From: Austropuccinia psidii
Lineage: Eukaryota; Basidiomycota; Pucciniomycetes; Pucciniales; Sphaerophragmiaceae
Assembly (NCBI GenBank): GCA_023105745.1
Contig: JALGQZ010000005.1
Coordinates: forward strand, 63,168,019-63,232,018
DNA: 64,000 nt
Reading direction: 5' to 3'
This document shows positions 1 through 12,142 of the stretch, in pieces. The first letter of the stretch is position 1. Each line of letters starts with the position of its first letter. Below the pieces are notes generated by a model. It did not search any database and was not told the origin of the DNA. It saw nothing but the letters and a program-made list of their open reading frames with translations. The translations under genes and the position numbers were made by a program.

Positions 1-541
1 TCACACCAGCTATTGTGGATGTGGAAACATGCATGATGAGTAGTAAAATTGCACACCTCCTACAAAGCTTAATTAAGAACAAACAAACAAGGTGTGGTCC
101 AACCAAATCGGTGGTTTATACCCAATGGACCCAATTTCTAGATTTGTGTGCTAATTCTAATATGCATCAATTACCAATTGAATCCATCTGACTTTTTTAA
201 ATTGTAGAATTGGTATTGCACTTTCCCATCACTCTATCCTTTCAGCACAAATTGATGGAACAATTACAGCACAAGCACAGGAGAAGGCACTGGAGAATTT
301 CTTTAATAATCCTGAATGTTAAGTACTGATTGCATCCATTGCCGCAGCTGGAACTGGCCTCAATATAACTTGTGCTAATATGGTCTATTTAATGGTGAGG
401 GGACCCCCAAAATTATACCCTGATTTGCAGCCCCTGACATCCACATTTCCAGGAGCCCAATTGGAACCCAGCCATTGAGGCTCAGGCTGTTGATTGACTC
501 CATCTTATTGGCCAACAACAACCTGTAAAGGTCATCCACTA
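1..541 (+). pseudogene. SNF2-family ATPase pseudogene, 3' part (outer copy)
   Basis: The sequence aligns to the last part of exon 2, intron 2, exon 3, intron 3 and most of exon 4 of the intact SNF2 gene at 14511-16943. It covers helicase motif V and VI. Stops replace sense codons: TAA follows the Pro-Glu-Cys of motif V (near 317), and the first Arg of the motif VI run Asp-Arg-Leu-His-Arg is TGA (near 495). The intron 2 donor, GTGCGT in the intact gene, reads GTGTGC here. The retrotransposon entered exon 4 just after 541, and the remaining codons resume at 31996. This is a dead copy and its upstream part is outside the window. Confidence 0.88.
537..541. other. Target-site duplication CACTA, left side of retrotransposon
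   Basis: The five bases CACTA directly precede the 5' LTR (542) and recur directly after the 3' LTR (31996-32000). Removing the element and one CACTA restores a sequence collinear with exon 4 of the intact SNF2 gene. A 5-bp duplication is the usual size for Ty3/Gypsy integrases. Confidence 0.97.
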
Positions 542-2565
542 TGTGAGCCTTTGAGATATGACCACATACCCAATAAGGTCACAAAAAAGATTAATAATAA
601 TTATACCTTTAATATAATTATATTAAAATTAGTTAGAATAATTATACACTAAAAATAATTACTTAAATATACAAAAAATACCATAAATTGGTACAAAAAT
701 TGGTTTAACTTAAAAACCAATGAATCAACATGTAAAGTAAATTATACCATTGGATTCCTCATGGAAAAATACACATATACCACTTTTATGGCATATCTGT
801 AAAGTCAATATTTAATGAATTATAAGGTATAATACCTTATAAAAACCATAAACCCTATTTATCTCAGGAACTAATGAAACAACATGTGAAATAAATTGTA
901 CCAGTGGATTCCCCATGAAAATCCACACATAAAACAATTGATAAGCTAATTTCCAAAGTCAATACTTAAAGAATTAACCTGAATATATGCACTTTTTTGG
1001 TCAACGCATATATTCAAGGATCATAGCTAATATCTTCTAAGCTATACATGATAGAATGATGAACCAAAAGTGAAATTACCACGTAATTACTTTAAGAACA
1101 CAGATATGAACTTTTTTTTACAAATTATAAACAAGGTTAAAACCTATGATGAAATATTGATAAAAATAAACAGAGCTGTTGACCACTTTGTTGTGAAAGT
1201 AGTCCAAACTTAAAAAAAGTATAAAGTTGGATTCTACTAGCTCATTCGTGAAGAATGATATAATTTTTATTATTAAATTCAGGGTATAACCCCCTGAAAT
1301 CAAGGTTTGAAGTTTAAAATATTGAATTTCGACAGAAAAGATGAGTTACAAGAAAAATCATCAAAATTAGAGTTTTGATGATGTAATGAAACGCTCTTGG
1401 CAGCATAATAAGGTTATGCCAGGCTATCAGAATTCACTCTCTTAATTTCTTTAGCGTGTAAATCTTAAAAGTTATTGAAGATCAAAGTTTGAGCTTAAAT
1501 TGAGCAGTTATGATCACCTACTGTAACCTTAAATTAAGTTTAACAGTCATAAGAGTGATAAAATTGGTGAATACTATTAGTTTATGATTAAAACTAATAA
1601 AATCCACGAAATTTGGGGTTCTGCCAAGCCTCTGATGTCATCAAACTTAGAGTTATAGTGATAACTCTAAATAATGGTGTAATAATGATGTAATATGGTT
1701 TGATCATGATGTAATCACCCTCAAACCTTAAAATATTGATCAATTCCAGTGGATATAATCAGTACACGTCTACTAGAAGCCTGTTGGACTCTAGGAGGAA
1801 GGTATTTACTATAAATAGAGCTCTTTTTACTCTATTTTCCCCTCAGACTCATCAAAAACATTAAATCAATTAAATCAAAAGGTAATTTCTTTATTCTTTA
1901 TATATAAAAGTATTATATTATTAAAGACCAAAGACCACCTTGTTACAATCATCTATTTCTACGTGATTAAATCATTTATTTAATTGTTTTTGTTAAAAAT
2001 CTCTCTAAAACTCATTTCCACGTAAAAATCCAGAATAATTTGTAATTTTCTTTATTTTTATTGTAAATACAATTTGAAAAAGTTGTATTTATATTTTTTG
2101 GCATAAAATCTTTCAAAATTATTATATTAAGTGTTAAAAGTAGGTTATTTTCTCTTATTATAATGATTTCTCTATTATTACTCTCTTAATAATTCTTTAA
2201 TTAATATAAATAGTATTTATATTAATTCATAACTTTAATATTAGTAATACTATTGTTATTAATTGTTTTTTATTAATAAAAAACAATTTTTTACGCCTTT
2301 ATTATTTGTTGGTAACAATAATAAAGAGCTTTTTAAATATATTAATTATTTTATATTAATATATTTATTTATTATATTATATTTTCATAATATAAATTAT
2401 ATTATTATATTTATTTAATAATATAATTATTTTACGCCATAATAATAATAATTATTTATTATTATTATATTTTTAATCTTATTTATTCAATTCATAAGGA
2501 CATTCAGAGTACAATAAGTAATAAATTAGTAATTTTTACTTATTGTTTCATAGTCAAACCTTACA
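542..2565 (+). repeat. 5' LTR of the Ty3/Gypsy element
   Basis: 2,024 bp, starting TGTGAGCCTTTGAG and ending CAAACCTTACA, a TG...CA terminus. Very AT-rich, especially 2040-2490 where runs of TATTAATA dominate. A TATA-like motif CTATAAATAG sits near 1810, followed about 30-45 bp downstream by a C-rich stretch (TTTTCCCCTCAG), which is a plausible promoter and RNA start; this is inference. The small open frame around 1118-1303 is repeated in the 3' LTR and has no protein-like features. Confidence 0.95.
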
Positions 2566-3301
2566 TTTGGGGGCCTGGCCGTGATATTTACTTAAAAGAC
2601 CTTTAAAAAAAGATTCTATTTGGGTTTATCCAATAATAAATTATATTTATAATCATAAAATTATATAATAATTTTATATTTTATTGATTTTAAAAGCTAT
2701 TGAGGCATTTGGAAAGCAATTGTACTGTCTTACACGTGGTTTTTCACATCCTTAGACTTGCAAGAACTTTCTTTGAGTGACTCTAGTGATTAAAAGAGAT
2801 ATTTTATAAATTAAAAATAATTTTATTATAATTTAATTTTATAAGAATCATATTCATTTTTTATTTTATTCTTTAAAAATAAAAAAATAAAAAATATATA
2901 AAAAATATTAAAAAATATTAAAAACCAATAAAAAAGTTATTTTTATTCATTTTTATCCATTTCTTTATTTATTTCAATTTTTTAAAGATATAAAGCAATT
3001 TCTACGTGGAAAATTGCCATATCTTGCCAAAAATAAGACTTCTTATAAAAAGACTTATATTTATTTGTCTTTTTTAGTGTTTGAAGATAACCCAACAGAA
3101 GACAACCAAGCTACTGTTGAGAGGTTGGTGGAAGCAACTTGTCAAAGTTCTCCAACACCAGCTATCACCAGAAGAAAGAAAGCTAAGAAATTAGACTTTC
3201 CAGGACCCACCATTCAAGACTCTTAAGGTGAGCACCTCTTTATAATTGCCATAAAAGAATTTTTATTCTAAAATACTTTTATTTTTTCTTATTCTTTAAT
3301 T
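2566..3301 (+). other. Retrotransposon leader with putative primer binding site
   Basis: AT-rich untranslated leader between the LTR and gag. The first bases after the LTR include TGGGGGCCTGGCCGTGA (2567-2583), which begins TGG as primer binding sites do, but I cannot assign a tRNA. An open frame of 70 codons at 3014-3226 ends just before AAGGTGAGCACC. It might be an upstream exon or an upstream ORF; the GTGAGC could be a splice donor. It does not resemble a family I know. No other gene is visible here. Confidence 0.55.
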
Positions 3302-6300
3302 ATGACTACCAGAAGAGGTTCCCAATACTCCATCCAATCAGATGGAGCTGGACTCAGAGGTAGAATTGATCCCTCAAAAGGGAAAAGAAAGGGCAATATC
3401 CCCAGTGGAACAGAATCCACACAAGGAAGTGCCTTATCCCAAAGGCAAGTCCCAGAAATGCCCATGATATCTGAGCCTGAATTAGAACTAAGTATGAGTA
3501 ACTCAAACAGGTACAAATCACATTCAGAAGGCTCAAATAGACATCTACATGAGCCAGTAAAAGCAATATTGCACAGTGTACAAGGACAAAGATTGGGAAA
3601 TGTTGCCTCAAATACACCAAGGAGTGATGAACTCCTGGCACATCCTGAAAAAGTTCCTCAAAGAGGAGGAGATAGTGAAATACTCCAATGGATGGAATCC
3701 ACTGTCATCCATACCTCAAATCAAAAAAATCAAGGACTACCATGCCAAAAAGAGGGAGGCAACCAAGGACGAAGCCCCAGTAGCTTCTACCAGCAAGCCC
3801 CAAGCCAACCCACTTCCCCAAGAAGGGAAGAAGAACAAGAAAAAGCATTGGAGGAAACCATATTCCCCAAGCTACAGAATCCCAAGAATCCAAAAGGATG
3901 CCATGGACAATGTTTTCAACATGGCCAGAACCTTGATGGAATTCAAGGACAAGGAAGAGCAAAGAATGAGACAACCTCATTTCCCAAAGAACTAACCTTG
4001 TCCAAAGATGTTGTAAATACTTTAACAGAAATTAAAAATAGTATATTACCTTTAAAAGAAATTAAAGACAGTTTGTTATCACTACAAGAAATAAATAACA
4101 ATTTATCTTCTTTAACAAAAATTGTTGTGCAAAACAAGAAAGAAATTGACAACATCAAGTTTATTGTTGAAAATAATAAACCAAAGAATTTAATTGACAA
4201 TACTCAAAAACTAATACAAGGACAACAAGAGTTGTATAAATACATAAAAGATATCAAAGACAAAACTTTGACAATCAATTATGATGTGAGTATTGACAGT
4301 CTTACAGAAAAATTAAATAAATTAAGTATTTCTGTAGAAAAGTTTGAAGAAAAGACTTCATCACACCAAAAATTACTTTTGGACCATGTGGAAAAAAGTG
4401 ATGAAGCAAGAATGCATCTAAAAGATGATATTCAAAGTGAAATAAGACTTATTACTGAAAAAATGGATAAAATTAATGAGGCTAATTTGAATATGCCAAA
4501 GTTATCAACACCATTTTCTCATATAAGAAGCCCTGTTAAAACAAAACAGGAATTGTCAAATCCTTTCATAACAGACTTGAGTCACCAAGATAATAACCAA
4601 GTCTTAATGAAGGAAGCACCTCAATTGAAAGAATGGCCAACATTCACAGGAGAAGGTGAATATGACCACATGTCATTTATTAAAACAATTGACATGTTAC
4701 AAGAAGACTATGCCATACCAGATAAATTAATCACTGCAAGATTAAATTCATTATTTGAGAAATCTGCAAAAAGATGGTATTATGGCATAAGACAAACAAA
4801 TGGTAAAAATACCTGGTCTTGGTGGAAACAAGAAATAATCACCAAGTGGGCAAATGATGCCTGGAGGTATAAGATAGAAAATGCATTTGAAAACTCTTTC
4901 TTTGACCCAGAGGAAGACAAACCTTTAACTTGGTTCTTAAAACAAGTTGAAAGGCTTAATGCACTGTACCCAGAAATGTCACAAAAGATGGTGCATATGA
5001 AAATACTTAAAAAATGTGGAGGGGAACTAGAACATGCCCTAAGAAGCAGGTGTATAGAACCATGCTCCACAGAAGAGTATATAAATGCACTAGAAGATAT
5101 AGTTACAAGAACAAAAATTGGCAGGACTTGGAAAAAACTGGACATTAAAAGCCCAAATAAACCATTTATCAAAAAAGATAAATCAAAAGAATCCTTTAAG
5201 CCCAATACATCCAACAATAATGAGCAAAGAAAATGCCATAAATGTGGAGGTATTGGACACTTAGCCAATAAAAGCCACAATGACAAAGAAGAAGAATCTG
5301 ACTCTGAAAAAGAGACAGAAGAGTCAGAAAGCTCTGAAAGTGATGAAATCAATATAATTAATGCACAAATTAATAACATTGATATAATTTATGAAGTACT
5401 GGATGTTAATTCAAACTTGCCACAAGTTGGAACATCTGACACAAACCTGACAAACATACAAGATGCCAAAATGTATAGAACCAAACCTGCAAGAGGAATG
5501 GGATATACAGCTGGAAAATCAAGTATAAGTATTGTTATGGTTGATAACCAGGAAGGAAAAGTTAACTTGGATACAGGAGCATATTGCACTTGTGTTGGCA
5601 AAAGTTATTTAAAAACCATTGTCCCAAATTGGCAAGAAAAACTTATGCCAATACAAGGTGTCAAATTTAGTAGTGCAAGTGAAAGCATGAAACCCCTTGG
5701 AATAATTGATTTAACACTAATTTTTCCTTATCCCTCACAATGTGTCAGAATTAAAGTAGAGTTTGTAGTAATGGACAACTGTACCAGTAATCATTTCATA
5801 CTTGGCAATGACTACTTATCAATCTATGGTATAGATATCTCCAACCAAAAAGATAGATATTTTACCATAGGAGATAACAAAAGACAAAAGTTTGGCTTCT
5901 TAAATAACAAAAAACAAATCACAGTTATTAAGAAGGAAGAAAAAATTCCAGAAAAGGAACTTTTTATATCTGAACAACTTAAAGAGGCAGAATTCAATCA
6001 AGAATTAACAGAAAAAATGAAAGCAAAATTGATTGACCTCTTATTTAAGTATAAAAATGCCTTTGCAACTGACAAAGAACCACTAGGTGCCATAATTGGA
6101 CATGAAGTGGATATAATTCTTAATGTAGAAAAGCCTTACCCACCTTTATTAAGAAGACCTGCTTATCCAGCCAGTCCAAGAGCTAGAGAAGCCTTAGAGG
6201 TGCACATTAAAGAGTTAATGGACCTTGGAGTTTTAAGAAAGGTTGGACATAATGAACAAGTAGAAGTTACTACACCTGTCATTATAACTTGGCATAATGG

Positions 6301-7279
6301 AAAATCAAGAATGGTAGGAGACTTCAGAGCCCTGAATACCTATACCATTCCAGACAGATATCCAATACCCAGAATCCATGAGACATTGACCCAATTGTCA
6401 CAAGCTAAGTTCATCACAGCTATGGATGCTCTTAAGGGTTTTCATCAAAATGTCTTAACAGACAATGCCAAGAAACTACTAAGAATAATAGTCCATTGTG
6501 GAATTTTTGAATACTTAAGAATGCCATTTGGGATAAAAAATGCACCTTCCCATTATCAAAGAATGATGAATACCATATTTCCTGAAGAATTATCAGAAGG
6601 ATGGTTAATTATCTATATTGATGATATTATAGTTTGCTCAGAAACTTGGGAAAATCACCTTACAAGACTAGAAAGAGTACTACAAAAAATAGTCCAAGTG
6701 AATATGAAAATTTCCTTGAAAAAGTGTCATTTTGCATATAGTGAATTAAAAGCACTAGGACATGTGGTATCTGGACTTAGTCTAGGCATAGACAAAAATA
6801 AAGTGGCAGCAGTATTACTTAAGCCAATGCCTCAAACCAAAAAAGAAATGCAATCATTTCTAGGATTTGCTGGTTACTATAGACAGCATATAAAGGACTT
6901 TGCAAAGATTGCTAAATCCTTGTATAAACTATGTGGCCAACAAACAGTCTATGAGATGACAGAAGAAAGAGTCAAGGCATATGAAGAATTGAAAAATTCC
7001 CTAACAAATGCCCCATTTCTTCTAATGCCAGATTGTAAACTACCCTTCAAACTGTACATTGATGCTTGTGGAGAAGGACTAGGTGCTGCACTTCACCAAA
7101 CACAAATTATCAATGATAAACCAGTGGAAGGACCAATCTGTTTCATTTCAAGGCAAATAAAGCCAACAGAGGCAAGGTATGGAGCAAGCCAAATGGAATG
7201 CTTATGCCTAGTGTGGGCTTTAGAAAAACTGCATTATTATTTGGATGGCACAGTATTTGATGTAATCACAGACTGTAAT
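3302..7279 (+). pseudogene. Ty3/Gypsy gag-pol, 5' part (gag, protease, RT, start of RNase H), interrupted
   Basis: The open frame starts at the ATG at 3302 ([10 protein letters not shown]) and is clean until a DNA transposon enters at 7279/7280. In order: a basic, low-complexity gag N-terminus; a long coiled-coil-like stretch (residues about 235-400, repeated Leu/Lys/Glu heptads); a capsid-like region with [17 protein letters not shown]; a zinc knuckle at residue about 645 whose last Cys is replaced ([14 protein letters not shown]); aspartic protease DTGA at 757-760; RT with [13 protein letters not shown] and YIDD at 1105-1108; RNase H beginning near YIDACGEG (about 1250). RNase H stops mid-domain at ITDCN and resumes at 28073. 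Past 7279 the frame reads into transposon sequence, so the last residues up to 7435 are not real pol. Confidence 0.93.
7277..7279. other. Target-site duplication AAT of the inner DNA transposon
   Basis: AAT precedes the transposon at 7277-7279 and follows it at 28073-28075. Removing the transposon plus one AAT gives a continuous RNase H reading frame across the junction (Asp-Cys-Asn-Ala-Val). A 3-bp duplication is characteristic of CACTA/EnSpm-type elements. Confidence 0.95.
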
Positions 7280-7325
7280 CACCGGGGCGAATCTCGTGTC
7301 AATCGTCGGCGATTGACTTCACGTC
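7280..7325 (+). repeat. Left terminal inverted repeat (46 bp) of inner transposon
   Basis: It pairs with the reverse complement of 28027-28072 with 44 of 46 identical. It contains a perfect palindrome, GTCAATCG-TCGG-CGATTGAC (7297-7316), which could form a hairpin with an 8-bp stem and 4-base loop. The same palindrome is at the right end and, with one change, in the outer copy. Confidence 0.96.
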
Positions 7326-7415
7326 AAGCAAAGGTCAAGCAGGATAAAAGTCGAGCTCACGTCAAGCGAAAATCAAGCGAACGTCGAGCACACGTCACAC
7401 TCTGGTCTTACACCA
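7319..7415 (+). repeat. Left subterminal short repeats
   Basis: Directly inside the inverted repeat the motif GTCAAGC/GTCGAGC/ATCAAGC recurs about six times in under 100 bp (CACGTCAAGC, AGGTCAAGC, CACGTCAAGCG, AATCAAGCG, ACGTCGAGC). CACTA elements typically have clustered subterminal repeats bound by their accessory transposition protein; that role is inferred here. The outer copy keeps the same cluster near 39450-39492. Confidence 0.75.
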
Positions 7416-7425
7416 AATCCTGTGA

Positions 7426-8021
7426 CATCCAATAATATTGGTTCCCCTGTGCCTTCAACTCAGATTCCTCACCGCCTGATCATCCCACAACCGTCCGATG
7501 ATTGGTAAAAATTACACCAGACCCGCCTGTTTGCACACACACACATCAAAGATGTCCTTCAGCCAGTCTTGATGTAGGCGGGGGGTTTGACTTCACCAGG
7601 TCATCCATGAAGTGTGCGTGTGCATGCGTGGGGGCGGGTGCGTTTGCGTGTGCATTGGCGTGTGCGGGTGCGTGGGCGTGTGCATTGGCGCGTGCCGGTG
7701 GGTGTGCGTGTGCATTGGCGCGTGCCGGTGGGTGTGCGGGTGCACATGCGGGTGTGGGTACGCAAAAGCCGATTCCGCTTCCAACATGATGATGGCGCAG
7801 TTAGAAATTTTGGATGCTGTGAAAGGTGAGTGTGTGGGTCATTTGATCATTGGACTTGGCTTATTCACACTGTACCCAATGTCAAAATAGTAACTTCTTT
7901 GTGGCAATGTGAAATAATGGGCTTTGCTTGTCACAATGGAATGTCTCTGTCACTAAATTTTGAGGCAATTATTTCACTAGCAAAATTGCTAATGAATCTG
8001 AGAGATTTGCATTTTAGTAGA
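7426..8021. repeat. Left-end noncoding segment with a GTGCG-rich minisatellite (7612-7760)
   Basis: No gene seen between the end of the subterminal repeats and the transposase stop. From 7612 to about 7760 the sequence is an array of GTGCG/GTGTGCATTGGCG units with two near-identical copies of a 36-bp block (GTGCATTGGCGCGTGCCGGT...). Open frames on both strands here come from the biased composition and are not genes. The outer copy has a much shorter version (38866-38930). Confidence 0.7.
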
Positions 8022-11000
8022 CTAAATATCATGAAATAACGGCTTTATCATTACAAGCAGTCCACATGACAGAGCTTTGTTATCATACAATCCACAGTTA
8101 CCTTCTATTTCTTCTTCAGATATAATCAAGTGTCCATCATCAAAACCAACAGCTTTATAAATATTCAGATGCGGCCAATCTGGTAGGAAATTCACATCAA
8201 TCTTCAAGGGTTTTAAAATCAGAAAGTTATTGTTCAGTATGCTAGATGGCTCAGAGACTTTGAAAATGCTATCAATAATACCAAATTGTCGTGAGTTGCC
8301 CCTCAGAAAACATATCACACTGTTGCTGATATTTTTGGATTCAGTTGAAAATATATTGTTCCCAATATTAATGTTTGAAACTGGAAAATACCAAGGTGAG
8401 ACAATCCTTGAAGTGGGAGGACTTGTGGATTGCACGGTAGTGTCTAAGCTGATCCAATCAACTATTTCCCTTGTTGCATGAAAAGTCTGTAAGTACTCAA
8501 CCAGGCAATCATAATTTTGTTGGTCATGGCGGGATGGCTTGTTATATTTATGGTGATTGAACACGGCAGGTGGCTGTGATTCGAAAAGCTGTTTTATTTC
8601 ACATGGCACAGATGGGGATTTCAGGAGAACGGAAAGGTTGGAACATCGACAGATATGTTGAAGTAAGGTTTTATCTATATCATCTATTCAGAGTTGCAAA
8701 AAGTTAGTCTTATTCAGTTCAGGTGTTTAATCAATGTGAATATATTGATCTTATTAATTGACTTACATATCTTGTTATTTGTTGGCATCTTTGCAAATAC
8801 TCCAATCAAGCGCTCATAACCCCATGTGGCTGAGGCTTGTGCTGGGCCCCAACGTTGGAAGAGTTCGGGAATATGATCAGCAAAATGATGATTTGGTTTA
8901 CTTTTCTGTTTTGGGAACAGGTGTTGATTGGAAAGGCGGAATTTTTTCCAATGTTCAGCAAATGCAGTCGCATCATCTATTGAAACAGTCCAGCTTGTGG
9001 CAATGTTGATAGCACTAATCAAATGGAATGTATTCTTGGCTAGTTCATTTGCAAGTTCTTCTGACTGACCCATTTTTCTTTGAGTGTTGGCAGATTGGTG
9101 TGCATCTAATGACATCTGTTGACTGAGCATTAGAAATGGAATATAGACCTTATATAAGAGAGCCCATTCAGCGGCTTTTAAGCTACCATGAGAGGGGGAA
9201 CCCATTTTGCGGGGAACTCTTGTCCATGATGAGGGAATTATGGTCTCAGATATGATTTGTCGGAGATGCTCAAGAGCCTCACCCTTGATCTGGTGATCAC
9301 TCAGTGCAGTGATATCCAATTCAGAGGGTATTTCAGAAGTGGGGATGTAATCGGCATCAAATGAAGGAATCTCCGCAGAACCACTAGATGGATGTTCTGT
9401 GTTAGGGGTGGGCATTGGGAAGTAGTTTTTTCGGGTGGAAGTAGTGGGGAGTGGCTCATTTATTATTTTTGCTGCGTCTCTTCTCAGGGAGCGGGCCTCT
9501 CTCAATGTGATTTTATCAAGAGAGCTGTTGGAGGTCATGGAATCTGAGTCTGAACTGTTGGTGTCATTGGATTTCCTGCGGGACCTGAAGTAAATTTTTG
9601 ATTTCGCCTCTGGAATGCACAATTTGAAAGTTGCATGATCCTTCAAAATTCCAAGTATTAAATTATGCATTATGTCAAGATTAACCATTCTGGTTGCATC
9701 CCAATACGGAAGGTCTTCCAAAATTGAATATTGCACTCCATACTCAGAGAAAATTGCTTGTCTTTGTTGTGGGGTTGCCCAAAGCCATTTGGCAATGGTT
9801 GATTTATGACTTTGGTATGAGCGCGTGTAGTGAAATTAAGGACCAATTTCTTCAATTTGAGCTTTGTGAATGGTGCAAAAATTACAAAAGTGGTTTCCTG
9901 AATGGGAAATAAATCCAGTAAGCTTGCGCATGGCAACCACATCTGCAATGGCTGTGAGGATGGCAACACGGATAAAGGATCCTGATGGACCTGTTGAGGT
10001 GGGTGCAAAATGGCAACCTTGCCATAGCTCTTTGAGCTCGTTGATGAGTGGCATTAATAGATAATTCAATTGAAGCGCAGTTGGCTCCTTCGGACCAGGG
10101 ATGATTCCTGCAACATAGACATTCTCGGGCTTCAATCTTTCACTTGGGGGGAGATTAAGACAAATAAGCATGATAGGTCCAATGCTAGCCAACCGGGTTG
10201 ACTTTCCATGTGCATTAAACCAGTCCACATATATGGAGAAGGCCAATGCACCAGGAATGGACATGAATGGGGGGTCATGGATATTTCTAGTGCCAGTGAA
10301 GCGTCTCCAGACCAATCCATCCCAGACGTCACGTTTTGGGGAATCTTCGGGAGTTTGGGATTGTTGATGTTGATGCAGAATGTCCATAATTCCAGCCCGC
10401 TGGAGGAATCTGGCAAGCCAATTTTTGAATGGTTGATAAATGAAATGTTTTGTTGGTATAAATTTTTGCTTCATGTTGGTTGTGTTTTGGGTGTGGGGTT
10501 CAGATGAATAGATGAATTTGCCTAATGATTGTGTGCAAGGGGGATCATGATCATTTGGGTCATTATGGCGTTGACAGTGGGGTTGGTCAGTTGTTACTGA
10601 TTCAGTAAGGCCATTAAGAGAGAAACATTGAGGACAACATATATAGTTTTGAATCACTGGCTCCAATTGGAGATGTTCAAATATGGTACTCAGATCTTGA
10701 GGTATATGGAATGCAGGAGCGGGGGGACCAGCTGAGCTTGAGATACTGGACTTGATCAGCAGGTTCAGGGCGGGGTTGAGTATGCGTGAAGCCCTGCGGG
10801 GTAAATTATACCTTAATGATAGAATGGCAGATATTATCATTCCTAGGTCTTGTGGGGGAAGGGTTTGACTGCCACTATATGGTTTCTGTGCAGTTGAATT
10901 GAGACCCGCTGGAGTTGGGAAAGTGCTTTGGGTCAAATGTGAATAATCAGCTGGGAAGATTTGATCCAATAGAATTTGTGGGCACCCAGATCCTGATGCA

Positions 11001-11182
11001 GAAGTAGGGATGTTTGGAAGAGATTTGGGTGCAATGGTTGATTTGAGCTTTTTAATGTGCTGTTTATATTGGAAAGGTGTGAAGGCAACTCCTTGCCTAT
11101 CACCCTCAGGGGAAGAATGTGTTTGAGTTGAGCAGTGTTGACACATGCATATACGCATTGAGGAATATGGCCGGGTTGTCAT
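8022..11182 (-). pseudogene. Plavaka/CACTA-type transposase with one premature stop
   Basis: Two exons: 11182-8767 and 8683-8022, with an 83-bp intron (donor GTAAGT, acceptor TAG), about 1,025 codons. The frame is open except for TAA at 9836-9838 (codon 449), where the outer copy has CAA. The N-terminus has Cys-rich pairs (CMCQHC; CCPQC at about 182-186 followed by CQRH and a further Cys; CNFC at about 433-436), typical zinc-binding sites. The core contains YVDWFNAHG (Asp320), the run ICLNLPPSERLKPENVYVAG, GIIPGPKEP, and LDIMHNLILG (Asp503), which match my knowledge of fungal Plavaka/Tnp2-like DDE transposases. The protein would cut and join the element ends. The acceptor of the same intron is damaged in the outer copy. 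Confidence 0.88.
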
Positions 11183-12142
11183 TGTTGCAGGAATTGGGAG
11201 TACGGTTGGTTTGTGTATAAATATCTATGGTTGATGTGAAAGTGTTTAGGAGTGTTATTAATTGGAAATAAAATTCAGTGATTATTTATGAAGGGGGAGA
11301 TGATTTGAGCCAGCTGAGGATTTTATCCCATTTGTAATGGAGCATGAGCTGCAGTGGATAAAGTTTAACATGTCTCATCTGGATGGCGGAATTGGTTAGG
11401 CGTTTAATTGGGTAAAATGCCATGCTGCTCAATGCTCATACATATTCTAGTTTATTTACACATTGTGATAGTGCGGGTTTGACCATTGAGGGGGTTCCAT
11501 TAGTGAAGTGTTACCATTGAATTGAGGGGATTAACATTTAATCCATGTACGCTGGCACGCCATCGTGCATGGTTTAAACCTTATTACAGACATAACTATA
11601 TAACTCTATTACATAAGGGGTTGGAGTGCAGCTAAAGTCTTGGTATTTGGTTTGAGTACGGCGGGCTTTGAATCAGTTGGAATGTGATTTGGATTGTCTT
11701 GCCTTTCGTGAAAAGGTGATGTCTCTTTTGTGGGTAAATCCTTCATGAATATACCCCTTTACAGATGTACAATGTTGGGGAATTTCAATGCATATATTGG
11801 CAGTTTGGATAATTCACAAAATGTGACAATGGGGAGGCGGAAATGTTACCAAATATGATTACCTATGGATGATGGGTCCCCTTTCAGATCAAGGAAATAT
11901 CACATTATATGCTGGTAGGCCGTGCAGGGTGGTTTCCGACAAAAGCGGAGGAGCTCAAGAGGAGGCAGGGAGGATTCTCCTCAAAAGAGTCTTATCCGAC
12001 TTCCACACAACACTTAGTTCCAACTATTCATAGAATTTCTCTATTCTAAATTTGAAAAGATTTCATCTCATATCACTCTATTTTATCATAATACTGAGGT
12101 GTTTTATCTAGTTAAAAATATTACTGTACTTTTTCGGCCCTT
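11183..12142. promoter_or_regulatory. Divergent intergenic region between transposase and unknown gene
   Basis: 960 bp separates the transposase start (minus) from the unknown gene start (plus), so both promoters should lie here. A 30-bp imperfect palindrome at 11543-11572 (CCATGTACGCTGG / matching inverted half CGTGCATGG) lies 361 bp upstream of the transposase ATG. It has a counterpart at 35078-35107 in the outer copy. I see no other coding feature; the outer copy retains the same layout (34508-35467). Confidence 0.6.

Noticed and set aside
1118..1303. Small protein in the LTR, repeated at 30548-30733
   Set aside because: Identical placement in both LTRs follows from LTR duplication; no protein features in an AT-rich sequence.
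3014..3226. Separate gene before gag
   Set aside because: Only 70 codons, no motif, lies in the retrotransposon leader; kept as a note in the leader entry.
7502..7890. Several overlapping open frames, Val/Arg- and Cys/Val-rich
   Set aside because: Produced by the GTGCG-rich array; the same region in the outer copy is short and has no comparable frames.
8230..10507. Plus-strand open frames opposite the transposase
   Set aside because: Antisense shadows of the minus-strand transposase, lacking domain features.
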